In this document: positions 1 through 8,109 of the stretch, in pieces
Position numbering within the stretch: position 1 is the first letter of the stretch
Layout: every line of letters begins with the position of its first letter
Assembly (NCBI GenBank): GCA_049273835.1
Contig: JBASRM010000412.1
Location: 1 to 22,974, forward strand
DNA from: Onstottus_A sp049273835
Lineage (GTDB): Bacteria > Acidobacteriota > Blastocatellia > UBA7656
Reading direction: 5' to 3'
DNA length: 22,974 bases
Notes under the pieces: model-generated
What the model saw: the letters and a program-made list of their open reading frames with translations, nothing else
What the model was told of the DNA's origin: nothing
Database searches by the model: none
Program-made: the position numbers and the translations under genes

Positions 1-32
1 CTCGAACCCCGGATGAGATGCGGAGGCTATAG
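1..32 (+). pseudogene. Upstream end of tricorn protease coding sequence, closed by in-frame TAG
   Basis: Reading from base 3 in the same frame as the downstream protease gene gives RTPDEMRRL, then TAG at 30-32, then SLMVGELNASH. In tricorn-type proteases the conserved GEL-x-x-SH motif is normally preceded by a similar helical stretch, so this short piece reads as homologous sequence and not as a 5' leader. The amber codon therefore appears to split one gene. The rest of the upstream part (beta-propellers in this family) lies outside the window. A sequencing or assembly error would look the same. Confidence 0.5.
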
Positions 33-35
33 TCC

Positions 36-1022
36 TTGATGGTTGGCGAGCTGAACGCCTCACATTCCGGGGTGTCAGCGCCGTTCACCGCCAATCAAAC
101 CTCGACCGGGAAGCTCGGACTTCGATTCGATCGCGCCGAATATGAAACAGCCGGCCGCTTGCGAGTGACTGAAGTCATCCCGCTTTCGCCAGCCGCGCTT
201 GCCGGTGTCAACACGGATGAATACTTGATTGCAGTCGACGGAACACGGATTGACGCGCGGACCAACCTCGATGAACTGCTCGCGTTCAAGATAGGCAAGC
301 GCGTTTCGCTTACGGTCTCAACGTCCAGCGGCGGCGCGAACAAACGCGAGGTTGCCGTTCGGCCGGTGAACACTGCTACCGAGAAGGGGTTGCTGTATCG
401 CAAGTGGGTCGAGGAGCGACGCGAGTACGTTGCGAAGATCAGCGGGGGGCGACTCGGCTACGTCCATATGTTCGATATGGGATCGGGATCGCTCGCTCAA
501 CTGTTCGTAGACCTGGACACCGAGAATCACGCGAAAGACGGCGTGGTCGTCGATGTTCGAAACAACAACGGCGGATTCGTGAATGCGTACGCGATCGACG
601 TGCTCGCGAGGCGGGGCTACATGACGATGACCCGGCGCGGATTCCCGGCCGCGCCCGCGCGTACGGTCCTCGGGCAGCGCGCGCTCGAAGCGCCGACCAT
701 ACTTGTTACCAATCAGCACTCGCTTTCTGACGCGGAAGATTTCACTGAAGGCTATCGCGCGCTAAAACTGGGCAAAGTCGTAGGCGAGCCAACTGCGGGC
801 TGGATCATCTACACGTCGAACACCACATTGATCGACGGCACAAGCCTTCGATTGCCGTTCATCAAGATCACGTCGAGCGATGGAAAACTGATGGAGCTCG
901 CGCCGCGGCCGGTTGATATACAGGTCGTGCGGCCGATTGGCGAGAGCTACACCGGGCGCGACGTGCAGTTGGAAACCGCAGTGCGAGAATTACTGAAGCA
1001 GATTGGTAGCAACAATCAATAA
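36..1022 (+). CDS. Tricorn-type protease, C-terminal part (PDZ + S41-like core)
   Basis: The translated region matches the C-terminal half of tricorn-like serine proteases, which degrade peptides downstream of larger proteases. The GELNASH motif at residues 4-10 carries the Ser-His pair (S9, H10) of the tricorn catalytic tetrad. A PDZ-like domain spans about 27-110 (VIPLSPAALAGV, LIAVDG). The core spans about 130-310, with VVVDVRNNNGG at 171-180, probable nucleophile Ser231 in NQHSLSDAEDF, and Glu287 in MELAPRPVDIQV. All four expected catalytic residues are thus present. The N-terminal propellers and first core helices are missing because a TAG at 30-32 interrupts the frame. Possible restarts are TTG at 36 or ATG at 39, with no convincing ribosome binding site. 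The gene is either amber-truncated, a restarting fragment, or intact with a sequence error. Family assignment is fairly sure; the start is not. Confidence 0.75.
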   Translation: MMVGELNASHSGVSAPFTANQTSTGKLGLRFDRAEYETAGRLRVTEVIPLSPAALAGVNTDEYLIAVDGTRIDARTNLDELLAFKIGKRVSLTVSTSSGGANKREVAVRPVNTATEKGLLYRKWVEERREYVAKISGGRLGYVHMFDMGSGSLAQLFVDLDTENHAKDGVVVDVRNNNGGFVNAYAIDVLARRGYMTMTRRGFPAAPARTVLGQRALEAPTILVTNQHSLSDAEDFTEGYRALKLGKVVGEPTAGWIIYTSNTTLIDGTSLRLPFIKITSSDGKLMELAPRPVDIQVVRPIGESYTGRDVQLETAVRELLKQIGSNNQ

Positions 1023-1203
1023 CGGGGAGATGCCCCCGGGCGTCAGCCCGGAGAAGCTTGCTATCTGCAACGCCGCATTTTTTCAGCCGTCCCTTTGGGA
1101 CTTCGAAGCGTGTCGCCGTCGCGTACCCACCGATAAATCGGCGGGCTATTATCGGCTCTCCCACCAGGAGGAGGAGCGGGAATGCAAATGTCCAAACTCC
1201 AGA
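1023..1203. repeat. Intergenic block of short hairpins
   Basis: No gene is credible here. The stretch holds a GC-rich stem-loop just after the protease stop (CCGGGC-GTCA-GCCCGG at 1036-1051), a GTCCC-TTT-GGGAC hairpin at 1089-1101, and an ACCGATAAATCGGCGGGC palindromic patch around 1129-1145. The first may terminate the protease transcript. The set resembles dispersed intergenic repeats that I recall from Acidobacteriota genomes, which is memory and not verified. The two short open frames covering it have no recognisable content. Confidence 0.4.
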
Positions 1204-1353
1204 CCCCCAACTTCAGTTGGGGATCGGTCAACCTAAGAATGCGCCTGACGCTTGTTCGCTCCTCCCACGCGCGGGAGTGAAGCTAAACATCGGAGGGGAG
1301 AGGCGTAGCGTTGCCGTAGGTAGAAATGAAACAGCCTGCAACTGAAGTTGGGG
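1204..1353. repeat. MITE-like element with 15-nt terminal inverted repeats
   Basis: CCCCAACTTCAGTTG at 1205-1219 (give or take a base) recurs exactly as its reverse complement, CAACTGAAGTTGGGG, at 1339-1353. This encloses about 120 bp without a plausible gene. Each arm is itself nearly palindromic: the left one continues to GGGG, giving a CCCCAAC/GTTGGGG stem with a 4-nt loop. Inside is another hairpin, CTCCC-ACGCGC-GGGAG, near 1261-1276. The layout fits a small non-autonomous element or a compound REP-type repeat. No target-site duplication was established and no transposase is present in the window. Confidence 0.45.
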
Positions 1354-1411
1354 TATTCATGAGCACGGCGCTGCCAGCGTTACACCCGCACAAACGATTT
1401 CTGTTGCGCCG

Positions 1412-3178
1412 TCACATACTCGTCACAAGCAAGCTCGAACGTAAACCACCGCTGATCACGCGAACGCGATTCGCGCCGGTGCGTAGATTCAACGATGCGC
1501 TTGGGGCCTCGATTGTTAGCTTCTTGCCGGTGGCCGCCACAGAGACGCCGGCGGGTGGGCCTACTATCGCACCGTTCACTTCGACCAGCGCCTCGCCAGT
1601 AAGACGCTTTCCTTTGATCAGCAATCTGGTTCCGTCATATGACGCCGCAGTGAGCTTTGGCGCGCCAGGGTCGCCCCCACTGAAATCTGCTGTCGTTGCC
1701 AAACTCCGGTTGCCGCGGCTGTCGATCAATACAAGACTGATTTGTGTCGCCTCTGGAAGTCCACCGAGTCCGGTGAAGCTAAGGTTCAAAGAGATTGTTG
1801 TAGTGATCCCTGAATCCGTCGAAAACGGCGCTGTTTGAGCAAGCGAGCGCCCTTTCTGATCGAGGAATTGAACCTGAGCCTCCACAACGTCGCCGTCGGT
1901 ATCAGCAGCCGCGCCAGTGAGGCTGAGCACGTCGCCGTTCAAGTCTGCCACGAGCGCGCTAACTGTCGGGCGGTTGTTGCCGAACGGCTTGAGTGTGTAT
2001 CCGAACAAATCAAGCGCGGTCAGATCGTTGAACGTTATGGTCTCTCTCTCCCCGGCCGAAAGCGTCGGGTCCATTATCCCAATCCGTTGCCCGACTACTG
2101 AATCATCGCGCCAGTGACTGGGCTGAAGGCCGTCGCCGCCAGTCCCATTCGGGAGCCCGGTTGATAGCTGTAACTCAGAGTCTCCCTCGTAGAAAACATG
2201 CGCGCCGCCCGATGACAAGATTCGATTGGCGGTCGAGAAGCCGCCCAGGGTCACGCCAGGACGAAGTCTAAACAAGTCCCATACTGTAACCGCAAGATCA
2301 CACTGAGGGTTGAGTTCGCGCTGACCTACCGCCGAGACGAACCCGAGAACGTGACCTATCTCATGCGAAACCACTGCTTCGAAGTCGTACGTGCCCTCGG
2401 TGATACCGTCGCTTGAATCGAAATCGAAAATCATGGCTGAGTTGAAACCTATCGCCGGCGGTGGACCGAAACCCGGCGGGTCTTTCAGTGGGTCCTGGTT
2501 AATAAAACCAAGCGTGCGATAGAGCGCGGAAGGCGCAAGAACATCTTCGGTCGGACCGATGTCAGTAGGCACGGGTTCCTGCGGCAACGCATTGTAGAGT
2601 GAAAGCTCGTCCGCATCGGCGGCTGAATCCATCAGTTGACCCAGAACGCCAAAATACTGCCCGAACCCAATTAACATTTGAGGGTTCGAAATCCCAATGA
2701 CACCTTCGGGGAACGGCTCGCCGAACCATGTTGGTCCGTAATCGACATCGATGACCACGCTCGTTGGAGTTGCTATTCGCGACATCCAGACTCCGGCCGC
2801 GCGCAGGAACGCCGCCTTTGCCTCCGGGTTTAGCTCGAGCTGAGCGGTGGCGCGAAGAGTTATTTGCAAACCGCTTTGAGCCTGAAGACTTGGAGCATTT
2901 ATCACAGTAAGCTCCGGACTAAGATCGCGATTCGCAACCGTTGCCGATTCCTCCGGCAACGGGCTGCGGCAGCCGGCGCTTCCGCCGGTCTGATAGGAGA
3001 CCGAGCAGAATGTGCCGGGCGCGGCCGTAATGGGACCCGAGGCGCGCGCGACCCGATTTAACTGGGTTTGCGAATCAGCTCGTGTAATCAGAGCACTCTG
3101 ACTTGCCGGCAAGGCCAGAGAAAGAGCCAGAACGAACAATGCAACGCGACAAATATATGGCTTAAATAGGGTATTCAT
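1412..3178 (-). CDS. Secreted zinc metalloprotease (NF038122-like)
   Basis: This 588-residue protein starts with a Sec signal peptide (hydrophobic stretch about 10-28, cleavage near ALPASQSA). Its catalytic motif HEIGHVLGF at 272-280 gives zinc ligands H272 and H276 and general base E273. Residues 105-270 are typical of the prodomain/catalytic region of secreted metalloproteases of the NF038122 type. A Met within GIMDPTLSAGERETIT, downstream of the motif, may serve as the Met-turn. The last roughly 180 residues look like beta-sandwich (Ig-like) repeats, perhaps for attachment or substrate contact. The start at 3178 is preceded by a GAGG motif 5 nt away. It is convergent with the protease at 36-1022 and divergent from the lipoprotein gene at 3443. 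I expect it to be exported and to cleave extracellular protein; the substrate is unknown. Confidence 0.8.
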   Translation of the reverse strand: MNTLFKPYICRVALFVLALSLALPASQSALITRADSQTQLNRVARASGPITAAPGTFCSVSYQTGGSAGCRSPLPEESATVANRDLSPELTVINAPSLQAQSGLQITLRATAQLELNPEAKAAFLRAAGVWMSRIATPTSVVIDVDYGPTWFGEPFPEGVIGISNPQMLIGFGQYFGVLGQLMDSAADADELSLYNALPQEPVPTDIGPTEDVLAPSALYRTLGFINQDPLKDPPGFGPPPAIGFNSAMIFDFDSSDGITEGTYDFEAVVSHEIGHVLGFVSAVGQRELNPQCDLAVTVWDLFRLRPGVTLGGFSTANRILSSGGAHVFYEGDSELQLSTGLPNGTGGDGLQPSHWRDDSVVGQRIGIMDPTLSAGERETITFNDLTALDLFGYTLKPFGNNRPTVSALVADLNGDVLSLTGAAADTDGDVVEAQVQFLDQKGRSLAQTAPFSTDSGITTTISLNLSFTGLGGLPEATQISLVLIDSRGNRSLATTADFSGGDPGAPKLTAASYDGTRLLIKGKRLTGEALVEVNGAIVGPPAGVSVAATGKKLTIEAPSASLNLRTGANRVRVISGGLRSSLLVTSM

Positions 3179-3442
3179 ATCGCCTCGAGAGATGGGTCTG
3201 AAAGGGGTCCTCGGAACCCGGCGGGCTCGGAGCGAGATCGCGCCCGGGCCAACAAAACTCTAGGGGCATCGCAATGAAGTTTGAGCACGCCTCACGGTTA
3301 TGAGGCTGTTTCTACAGTAGGATAAAGCAATACGTCAGACACACAAGAGTTTTCTTCCTCGATTCTCCGTCAGCTTCAGTCGCCGGCTTGCGGGTGCCGC
3401 GCAGGGCAAAGTAGTATGCAGCGGTCTCTAACGGAGGATCGG
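3179..3442. promoter_or_regulatory. Divergent intergenic region with probable promoters
   Basis: This 264-bp gap separates a minus-strand metalloprotease from a plus-strand lipoprotein gene, so promoters for both should lie here. I see a short CCTCA-CGGTTA-TGAGG hairpin near 3290-3306 and AT-richer sequence from about 3300 to 3360. No -35/-10 pair is convincing enough to place. Confidence 0.3.
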
Positions 3443-4381
3443 ATGTTTTCGTCGGCGCATAACAACCAGAATCTCGACCGGCGCTTATCGAGTCACTCGA
3501 ATGTTAGCCGGTGCCGGCAAGCCTTTCTCCTGTTGATTGTTGTTGCGGGCTGCGGCTGCTTAGGTTGCACGGACGGGACCAAGGGAATCAATGCGAATTC
3601 GTCAGCTGCATCAACTCCAAGACAAGACGCCAATGCAAATTCGGCATCGAGTGTGACAGTGCCCGCGGCCGCGGTCGAGATCACGGAGCCCGATCGCTAC
3701 AGCTCGGCAATTACGATCAGCGCTCAAGCAGCTTCTGACACGCCAACCTCGATGGTCACGCAGCAATTCAACTTCGCAAGATTCGACGCGGACCGCCGCT
3801 GGGACTTCGTGCTCCCCGAGCCGATTGGACAGACAACGTATCTGGAGAAATCCGGATTGCGGTATCTCGTATTCCTGGAACGCAAACAATACGTCGAGCT
3901 TTCAGAAGATGCGCTCGGGTTTCAACCGGCGACTACCCTGACCGCCGGCGCGATGGCCGAACACCTCAAGGAACGCGTGCGGTACGAACAGCTAGGTGTG
4001 GAGCTGGTCAACGGCCGCCCGGCGATCAAGTATCGCCTGGCTGCGTCTGGCGATGCTTCGAACCAGGTAGATGGCGCAATCTTTGTCGATCAGGAGATAA
4101 GGTTACCACTTCGCGCTGAAGTGAACGTTTCGGCACAGGGAGGAGCAAAGTCGCGAGTGATCTTCGAAGTCCGTGATGTTCGGCTCAATCCCGACCGCGC
4201 ACAATTCGATGTTCCTGGCGGCATGAAGAAAGTCACGCCTCAAGAAGCAAAGCAGGAGATCGAAGGATGCGCGAAAGCGCTCCGCTATTTCGTTGATGTT
4301 CTAAGCGGAGCGCAACCGGCGTCAACCGCAAGACCGATCCTGCCCATGGCGAACAAGAATGCGGGCGGCCGGACGCGATGA
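3443..4381 (+). CDS. Predicted lipoprotein, unknown function
   Basis: I prefer the ATG at 3443 because GGAGG sits 5 nt before it; an upstream in-frame ATG at 3416 has no such site. The 312-residue product has a basic N-terminus, a hydrophobic stretch about 26-41 and a lipobox VAGC with Cys37 (Cys42 is a second candidate). It should therefore be a membrane-anchored lipoprotein. A low-complexity Asn/Ser/Ala linker follows to about residue 75. The rest is strand-rich, with phrases such as RWDFVLPEPIGQTTYLEKSG and ARPAIKYRLA-like segments. These remind me of LolA/LppX-type lipoprotein-carrier folds, but that is only an impression. It lies 55 bp before the solute-binding protein gene in the same direction and could be co-transcribed with it. 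No enzymatic motif was found. Confidence 0.7.
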   Translation: MFSSAHNNQNLDRRLSSHSNVSRCRQAFLLLIVVAGCGCLGCTDGTKGINANSSAASTPRQDANANSASSVTVPAAAVEITEPDRYSSAITISAQAASDTPTSMVTQQFNFARFDADRRWDFVLPEPIGQTTYLEKSGLRYLVFLERKQYVELSEDALGFQPATTLTAGAMAEHLKERVRYEQLGVELVNGRPAIKYRLAASGDASNQVDGAIFVDQEIRLPLRAEVNVSAQGGAKSRVIFEVRDVRLNPDRAQFDVPGGMKKVTPQEAKQEIEGCAKALRYFVDVLSGAQPASTARPILPMANKNAGGRTR

Positions 4382-4436
4382 ATGAACGCATAGCGCCGCA
4401 TTCATACTCAACACGATTCAGGACATAAGTGACCTA

Positions 4437-5750
4437 ATGAAAAGCTTTCGAGTTCAATCAACCGGGATTCAACTGCTTCTCGTCGTAACGAGTCTTTGCA
4501 TCACTCTTCCATTAGCCGGATGCAAGGGGGGTGGGGGCACAGCAAATCAACTCACGATTGCGGTCAACTCGGGCGTTGAGGGCGATGCGCTAAAGGATGC
4601 GGCTCGCGACTACGAAGCACTAACCGGCTTGCGCGTCAGCATCGCCGAGTTTCCATATGACAACCTGTTCGAAAAGGAATTGATCGATCTGACGGCTTCC
4701 ACTGGCGCCTACGATTTGATAATGCTCGACGATCCGTGGTTTCCGCGGTTCGCCAGCGAGCAGGTTCTTACCCCGCTCGCGGCCTTTTATCAAAAGCGCG
4801 GGCACTCCGGGCCGGATGATGATTTCGTGCGCTCGTCCATCGCGCTATGTAAGCATCCCTACGAGACGGGCGACCTCTACGCTTTGCCTTACGTGGGCAA
4901 CTCGCAGTTGTTTTTCTATCGCAAGGACCTGCTTGAAAAACACAACCTCAAAGAGCCTGCGACCTGGGGCGATGTGTTGACGGCAGCGAAGACAATCGAT
5001 GAGCGCGAGCAAAGCGGTGCGCCGGGCGGGGGGAGAATGTTTGGATACGTGATGAGAGCGGCGCGCGGCAATTCAGCGGTGGCCGACTTTATGCCTATCT
5101 TCTGGTCGTTCGGCGCCGAGATGTTTGACGCGAGCGGAAAGCCGATGGTCAATAGCCAGGAAGGAATAGAAGCGTTGCGATTCATGATCGAACTCGGAAA
5201 GTATGCGCCGCCCGGCTACGCAAGCTTTAATGCGAGTGAGGTTTCAGCGTATCTGCTTCAAGGCACAGCGGCGATGTCGATTAACTGGCCGGCATGGATC
5301 AGCGCCTTTAATGACCCGGCAAAATCGAAAGTGGTGGGTAAGATGAACTTTGGGGTGATGCCGGGTGCAAAGGCTGAAGGTCGCGCCGAAATTGGAAACT
5401 GGTTGATTGCCATCCCGCGCGGCTCTCGAAACCCCGATGCCGCGTTCGACTTCCTGCTCTGGGCGACGGCCGCCGAACAGATGAAAAAGTCCGCGCTGAC
5501 CGGCAATCCACCAACCCGCCTCTCAGTGTTCACGGACCCAGAGCTTCTGTCGAAGTTTCCGTCTTACCCGGCGCAACTCCGGTCGCTCGAAACGTCAAAG
5601 CCTCGGCCTCGGACACCTCAGTGGAATGAGGTCGAGAACATCTTCGGCATATTTCTGTCGAGGGCGAATAGCGGCGAGTTGACGGCTGAGGATGCGATGA
5701 ACCAGGCTAACGCCGAAATCTTAAAGATCGTAGAGCGGAATCGCAGGTAG
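4437..5750 (+). CDS. ABC transporter sugar-binding lipoprotein (family 1)
   Basis: This 437-residue extracellular solute-binding protein is of the family that serves MalFGK- and UgpB-like carbohydrate importers. It has a signal peptide with lipobox LAGC (Cys29), so it is tethered to a membrane. The mature part opens with LTIAVNSGVEGDALKDAARDYEALTG-type sequence typical of the family. It continues with the DLIMLDDPWFPRFA segment, LYALPYVGNSQLFFYRKDLL (hinge and ligand cleft) and a Trp/Ala-rich region about 270-340. These features point to a sugar or sugar-derived ligand, but not to a specific one. It heads a run that includes both permeases, the ATPase and two catabolic enzymes. A hairpin begins only 11 nt after its stop codon, which could set its transcript level apart from the permeases. 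Confidence 0.9.
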   Translation: MKSFRVQSTGIQLLLVVTSLCITLPLAGCKGGGGTANQLTIAVNSGVEGDALKDAARDYEALTGLRVSIAEFPYDNLFEKELIDLTASTGAYDLIMLDDPWFPRFASEQVLTPLAAFYQKRGHSGPDDDFVRSSIALCKHPYETGDLYALPYVGNSQLFFYRKDLLEKHNLKEPATWGDVLTAAKTIDEREQSGAPGGGRMFGYVMRAARGNSAVADFMPIFWSFGAEMFDASGKPMVNSQEGIEALRFMIELGKYAPPGYASFNASEVSAYLLQGTAAMSINWPAWISAFNDPAKSKVVGKMNFGVMPGAKAEGRAEIGNWLIAIPRGSRNPDAAFDFLLWATAAEQMKKSALTGNPPTRLSVFTDPELLSKFPSYPAQLRSLETSKPRPRTPQWNEVENIFGIFLSRANSGELTAEDAMNQANAEILKIVERNRR

Positions 5751-5760
5751 GAGACGGTAC

Positions 5761-5809
5761 CGTAGACTGTCTAGTCTGCGGACGACTGAACGCAGACCGA
5801 CAGTCTACG
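5761..5809 (+). terminator. Long hairpin just after the binding-protein stop codon
   Basis: CGTAGACTGTC (5761-5771) pairs with GACAGTCTACG (5799-5809). Inside it GTCTGCG (5774-5780) pairs with CGCAGAC (5791-5797) around a 10-nt loop. This gives about 18 base pairs with one small bulge. No U-tract follows, so a simple intrinsic terminator is unlikely. A transcript-end stabiliser or partial terminator between binding protein and permease genes fits better (inference). Confidence 0.55.
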
Positions 5810-6275
5810 CTACATTCGTTTCGCAAGCAGATGACAACTTGAAGTTCGGGCTTGAATCAGAGCAGAAGATCTTCGGACGACTGAACGCAGACTGGCAGTC
5901 TACGATACATTCGGCGGAGGCAAGCCACCTGACCTGTGCAATGACAACCTGAAGTTCGGGCCGGAATCAGAATTAGGTAGTTTGCGGACGACTGAACGCA
6001 GACTGGACAGTCTACGCTACATTCGGGGGGGGCAAGGCACCTGACCAGTGATCCTGTGCAATGACCTGAAGTTCGGGCTGGAATCAGGATTAGGTAGTCT
6101 GCGGACGACTGAACGCAGACTGGACAGTCTACGCTACATTCGGCGGAGGCAAGCCCTTACTGACTGTGATCCTGTGCAATAACAACCTGAAGATCGGGCT
6201 GAAATCAGGATTAGGTAGTCTGCGGACGACTGAACGCAGACTGGACAGTCTACGCTACATTCGGCGGGGGCAAGC
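5761..6275 (+). repeat. Five tandem imperfect repeats, each carrying a hairpin
   Basis: The core CGGACGACTGAACGCAG starts at 5779, 5874, 5985, 6102 and 6223, so the periods are 95, 111, 117 and 121 bp. Each copy also has a CAGTCTACGCTACATTCGG-like block followed by GGCAAG. The links between copies share GTGCAATGACAACCTGAAG and GGAATCAGGATTAGGTAG variants. In copies 3-5 AGTCTGCG pairs with CGCAGACT around the same 10-nt loop. The array fills almost all of the gap between binding protein and first permease gene. It reaches to within about 20 bp of the permease start. The unequal spacers and long units rule out a CRISPR array. Confidence 0.85.
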
Positions 6276-6291
6276 ACAATCGGCAGCGACA

Positions 6292-7218
6292 ATGGCGACG
6301 ATGCAACCCAAATCAAGAGACCAGGGCACTGACCGGCGCGCTTCGACTTTTTCGCGCGGTCACGAAACATCGCTGCCCTACTTATTGATCGCCCCGACTG
6401 TGGCGGTGCTCGTAGCCCTTTCGATATACCCTCTCATCTACGCGGTAAGGGTCAGCCTTCAGACCGGAACAGGCGAAGCCGTGCGCTGGACCCTTGATAA
6501 TTTCGCAAGGCTCGGAAGTGACAAGTTCTTTCTTGAAGCGGTCGGCCACACCGTGATCTATGCCGCGGTCGCGCTCACGTTTGAGTTCCTGCTCGGACTG
6601 GGACTCGCCGTCATGCTCGACCGGCCGTTGCGCGGAAGATCACTATTTCGAAGCGCGCTGCTCATTCCTATGATGCTGCCTCCGGTTGTAGTTGGAATTG
6701 TGTGGCGCCTGATGCTCAACCCCGACTTTGGCGCGATCAACGGGACGTTAAAGGGCGCAGGAATGAACACCGAGGCGTTAACCTGGACCGCGTCGCCCAC
6801 TCTTGCGCTCGCATCGGTGATTGCGGTGGATATTTGGCAATGGACCCCGTTCATGTTTTTGGTGCTACTGGCGGGACTCCAAGCGATTCCGCAAGAGCCC
6901 TATGAAGCCGCCCTGGTTGACGGGTCGAGTGCGTGGCAGACCTTTCAACACGTGACACTCCCTCTGCTCAAGCCCGCTATTTTGATCGCGCTGTTGCTTC
7001 GCACGATGGATTTGCTTCGCGTGTTCGATCAAATCTTCATACTGACCGGGGGCGGGCCGGGATTCTCGACAGAAACGGTCAGTCTATACATTTATCGCAC
7101 CGCTTTTCGTTTTTCCGATTTCGGCTACGCGGCCGCGATGTCGTTTGTGCTGCTGCTACTCACGAACATCATCAGCGTGAGCTATATTCGTCTTCTTCAG
7201 AAACAGGAGGCGGCTTGA
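6292..7218 (+). CDS. Sugar ABC transporter permease, MalF/UgpA type
   Basis: This inner-membrane permease has about six transmembrane segments (first about 29-52, last near the C-terminus). It carries the EAA loop EAALVDGSSAWQTFQHVTLP at about 205-224, which docks on the ATPase. The FDQIFILTGGGP segment is typical of MalF/UgpA-like subunits. I chose ATG 6292 (308 residues); ATG 6301 is equally possible. The open frame runs back to a GTG at 6166, but those 42 extra residues are encoded by the last copy of the intergenic repeat and look non-native. No good ribosome binding site precedes 6292, so weak initiation is likely. Its stop overlaps the start of the second permease, implying coupled translation and a heterodimeric channel. 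Confidence 0.88.
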   Translation: MATMQPKSRDQGTDRRASTFSRGHETSLPYLLIAPTVAVLVALSIYPLIYAVRVSLQTGTGEAVRWTLDNFARLGSDKFFLEAVGHTVIYAAVALTFEFLLGLGLAVMLDRPLRGRSLFRSALLIPMMLPPVVVGIVWRLMLNPDFGAINGTLKGAGMNTEALTWTASPTLALASVIAVDIWQWTPFMFLVLLAGLQAIPQEPYEAALVDGSSAWQTFQHVTLPLLKPAILIALLLRTMDLLRVFDQIFILTGGGPGFSTETVSLYIYRTAFRFSDFGYAAAMSFVLLLLTNIISVSYIRLLQKQEAA

Positions 7219-8099
7219 GCGCACGGTCGATAACAAACCGGGCAGGTGGTCGCCGGCGACACGTCTTGCGGGCGAGGCTTGTGAAGTCGGCAAAGTACTT
7301 GTTGCTTGCGGCGTCGGTGGCCGTTGCCATCGCGCCGGTTTACTGGATGGTGACCATTTCGCTTAAAACAGAGGTAGATCAGTTCGCGGTACCGCCGCAT
7401 TGGTTCCAGTTCACTCCGACTCTGGCTCATTACTACGATGCATTTTTCACGCGATCTTTCGGGCGATACCTGTTGACGAGCGTCACGGTAGCGGGGCTGT
7501 CTACGGTGTTGGCAGTGACCCTTGGGACGTTTGCGGCTTATGGGCTCGCGCGATTCAGGCTTCGAGGCAAACTCGATCAAAGGCTGTCAGTATGGATACT
7601 GTCGACGCGAATGTTTCCACCTATCGTCACCGCGGTGCCGCTTTTCATGATGATGCGCGATTTGCGATTGCTCAATACGATCACGTCTCTGGTTATCGTC
7701 TACACCGCGCTCAACCTGCCGTTCGTGGTTTGGATGATGCGCGGATTTTTTCGAGAGCTGCCCCGCGAGTTGGAAGAGGCGGCAATGGTCGACGGCGACT
7801 CACGGATGGGGGCGTTGAGGCGTGTGATTCTACCGTTGGTGACCCCGGGCCTGGCTGCCACGGCCGTTTTCTGTTTGATCGTATCCTGGAACGAGTTCCT
7901 GCTTGCGCTGGTGCTGACGCAAACAGACGCGGCGATGACCCTGCCGGTGGGGATTGCAGGGCGGGTCACACAATACGAAATCAAGTGGGGCGTGATGAGC
8001 GCGGCGGGGGTTGTCGCAATGATTCCGATATTGGCGTTCGCGATGGCGGTCCAACGATATCTTGTGAGGGGCTTGTCGCTGGGAGCAGTGAAAGGGTAG
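7215..8099 (+). CDS. Sugar ABC transporter permease, MalG/UgpE type
   Basis: This is the partner permease, with a basic N-terminus, about six transmembrane segments (first about 27-49) and an EAA loop EEAAMVDGDSRMGALRRVIL at about 187-206. LPVGIAGRVTQYEIKWG near the C-terminus is typical of MalG/UgpE subunits. I place the start at TTG 7215, which overlaps the TGA of the upstream permease and has GGAGG 4 nt before it. This gives 294 residues, the usual size. The frame is open much further upstream (to 6933) inside the first permease, but that extension is out-of-frame shadow sequence. It should pair with the upstream permease and the ATPase at 8277. Confidence 0.88.
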   Translation: MSARSITNRAGGRRRHVLRARLVKSAKYLLLAASVAVAIAPVYWMVTISLKTEVDQFAVPPHWFQFTPTLAHYYDAFFTRSFGRYLLTSVTVAGLSTVLAVTLGTFAAYGLARFRLRGKLDQRLSVWILSTRMFPPIVTAVPLFMMMRDLRLLNTITSLVIVYTALNLPFVVWMMRGFFRELPRELEEAAMVDGDSRMGALRRVILPLVTPGLAATAVFCLIVSWNEFLLALVLTQTDAAMTLPVGIAGRVTQYEIKWGVMSAAGVVAMIPILAFAMAVQRYLVRGLSLGAVKG

Positions 8100-8109
8100 G
8101 AGCGGTGTC

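Noticed and set aside
868..1345. Small genes in the hairpin block after the protease
   Set aside because: The frames cross palindromic repeats, overlap one another and lack any family pattern.
1326..2117. Plus-strand frames opposite the metalloprotease
   Set aside because: They are antisense shadows of a gene with signal peptide and HExxH motif; no domain visible.
5761..6275. CRISPR array
   Set aside because: Repeat units are about 100 bp, imperfect, with spacers that are themselves repeated; no cas genes nearby.
6933..7214. Long N-terminal extension of the second permease
   Set aside because: It is a different frame of the first permease gene; the TTG at 7215 with GGAGG is the natural start of a normal-sized subunit.
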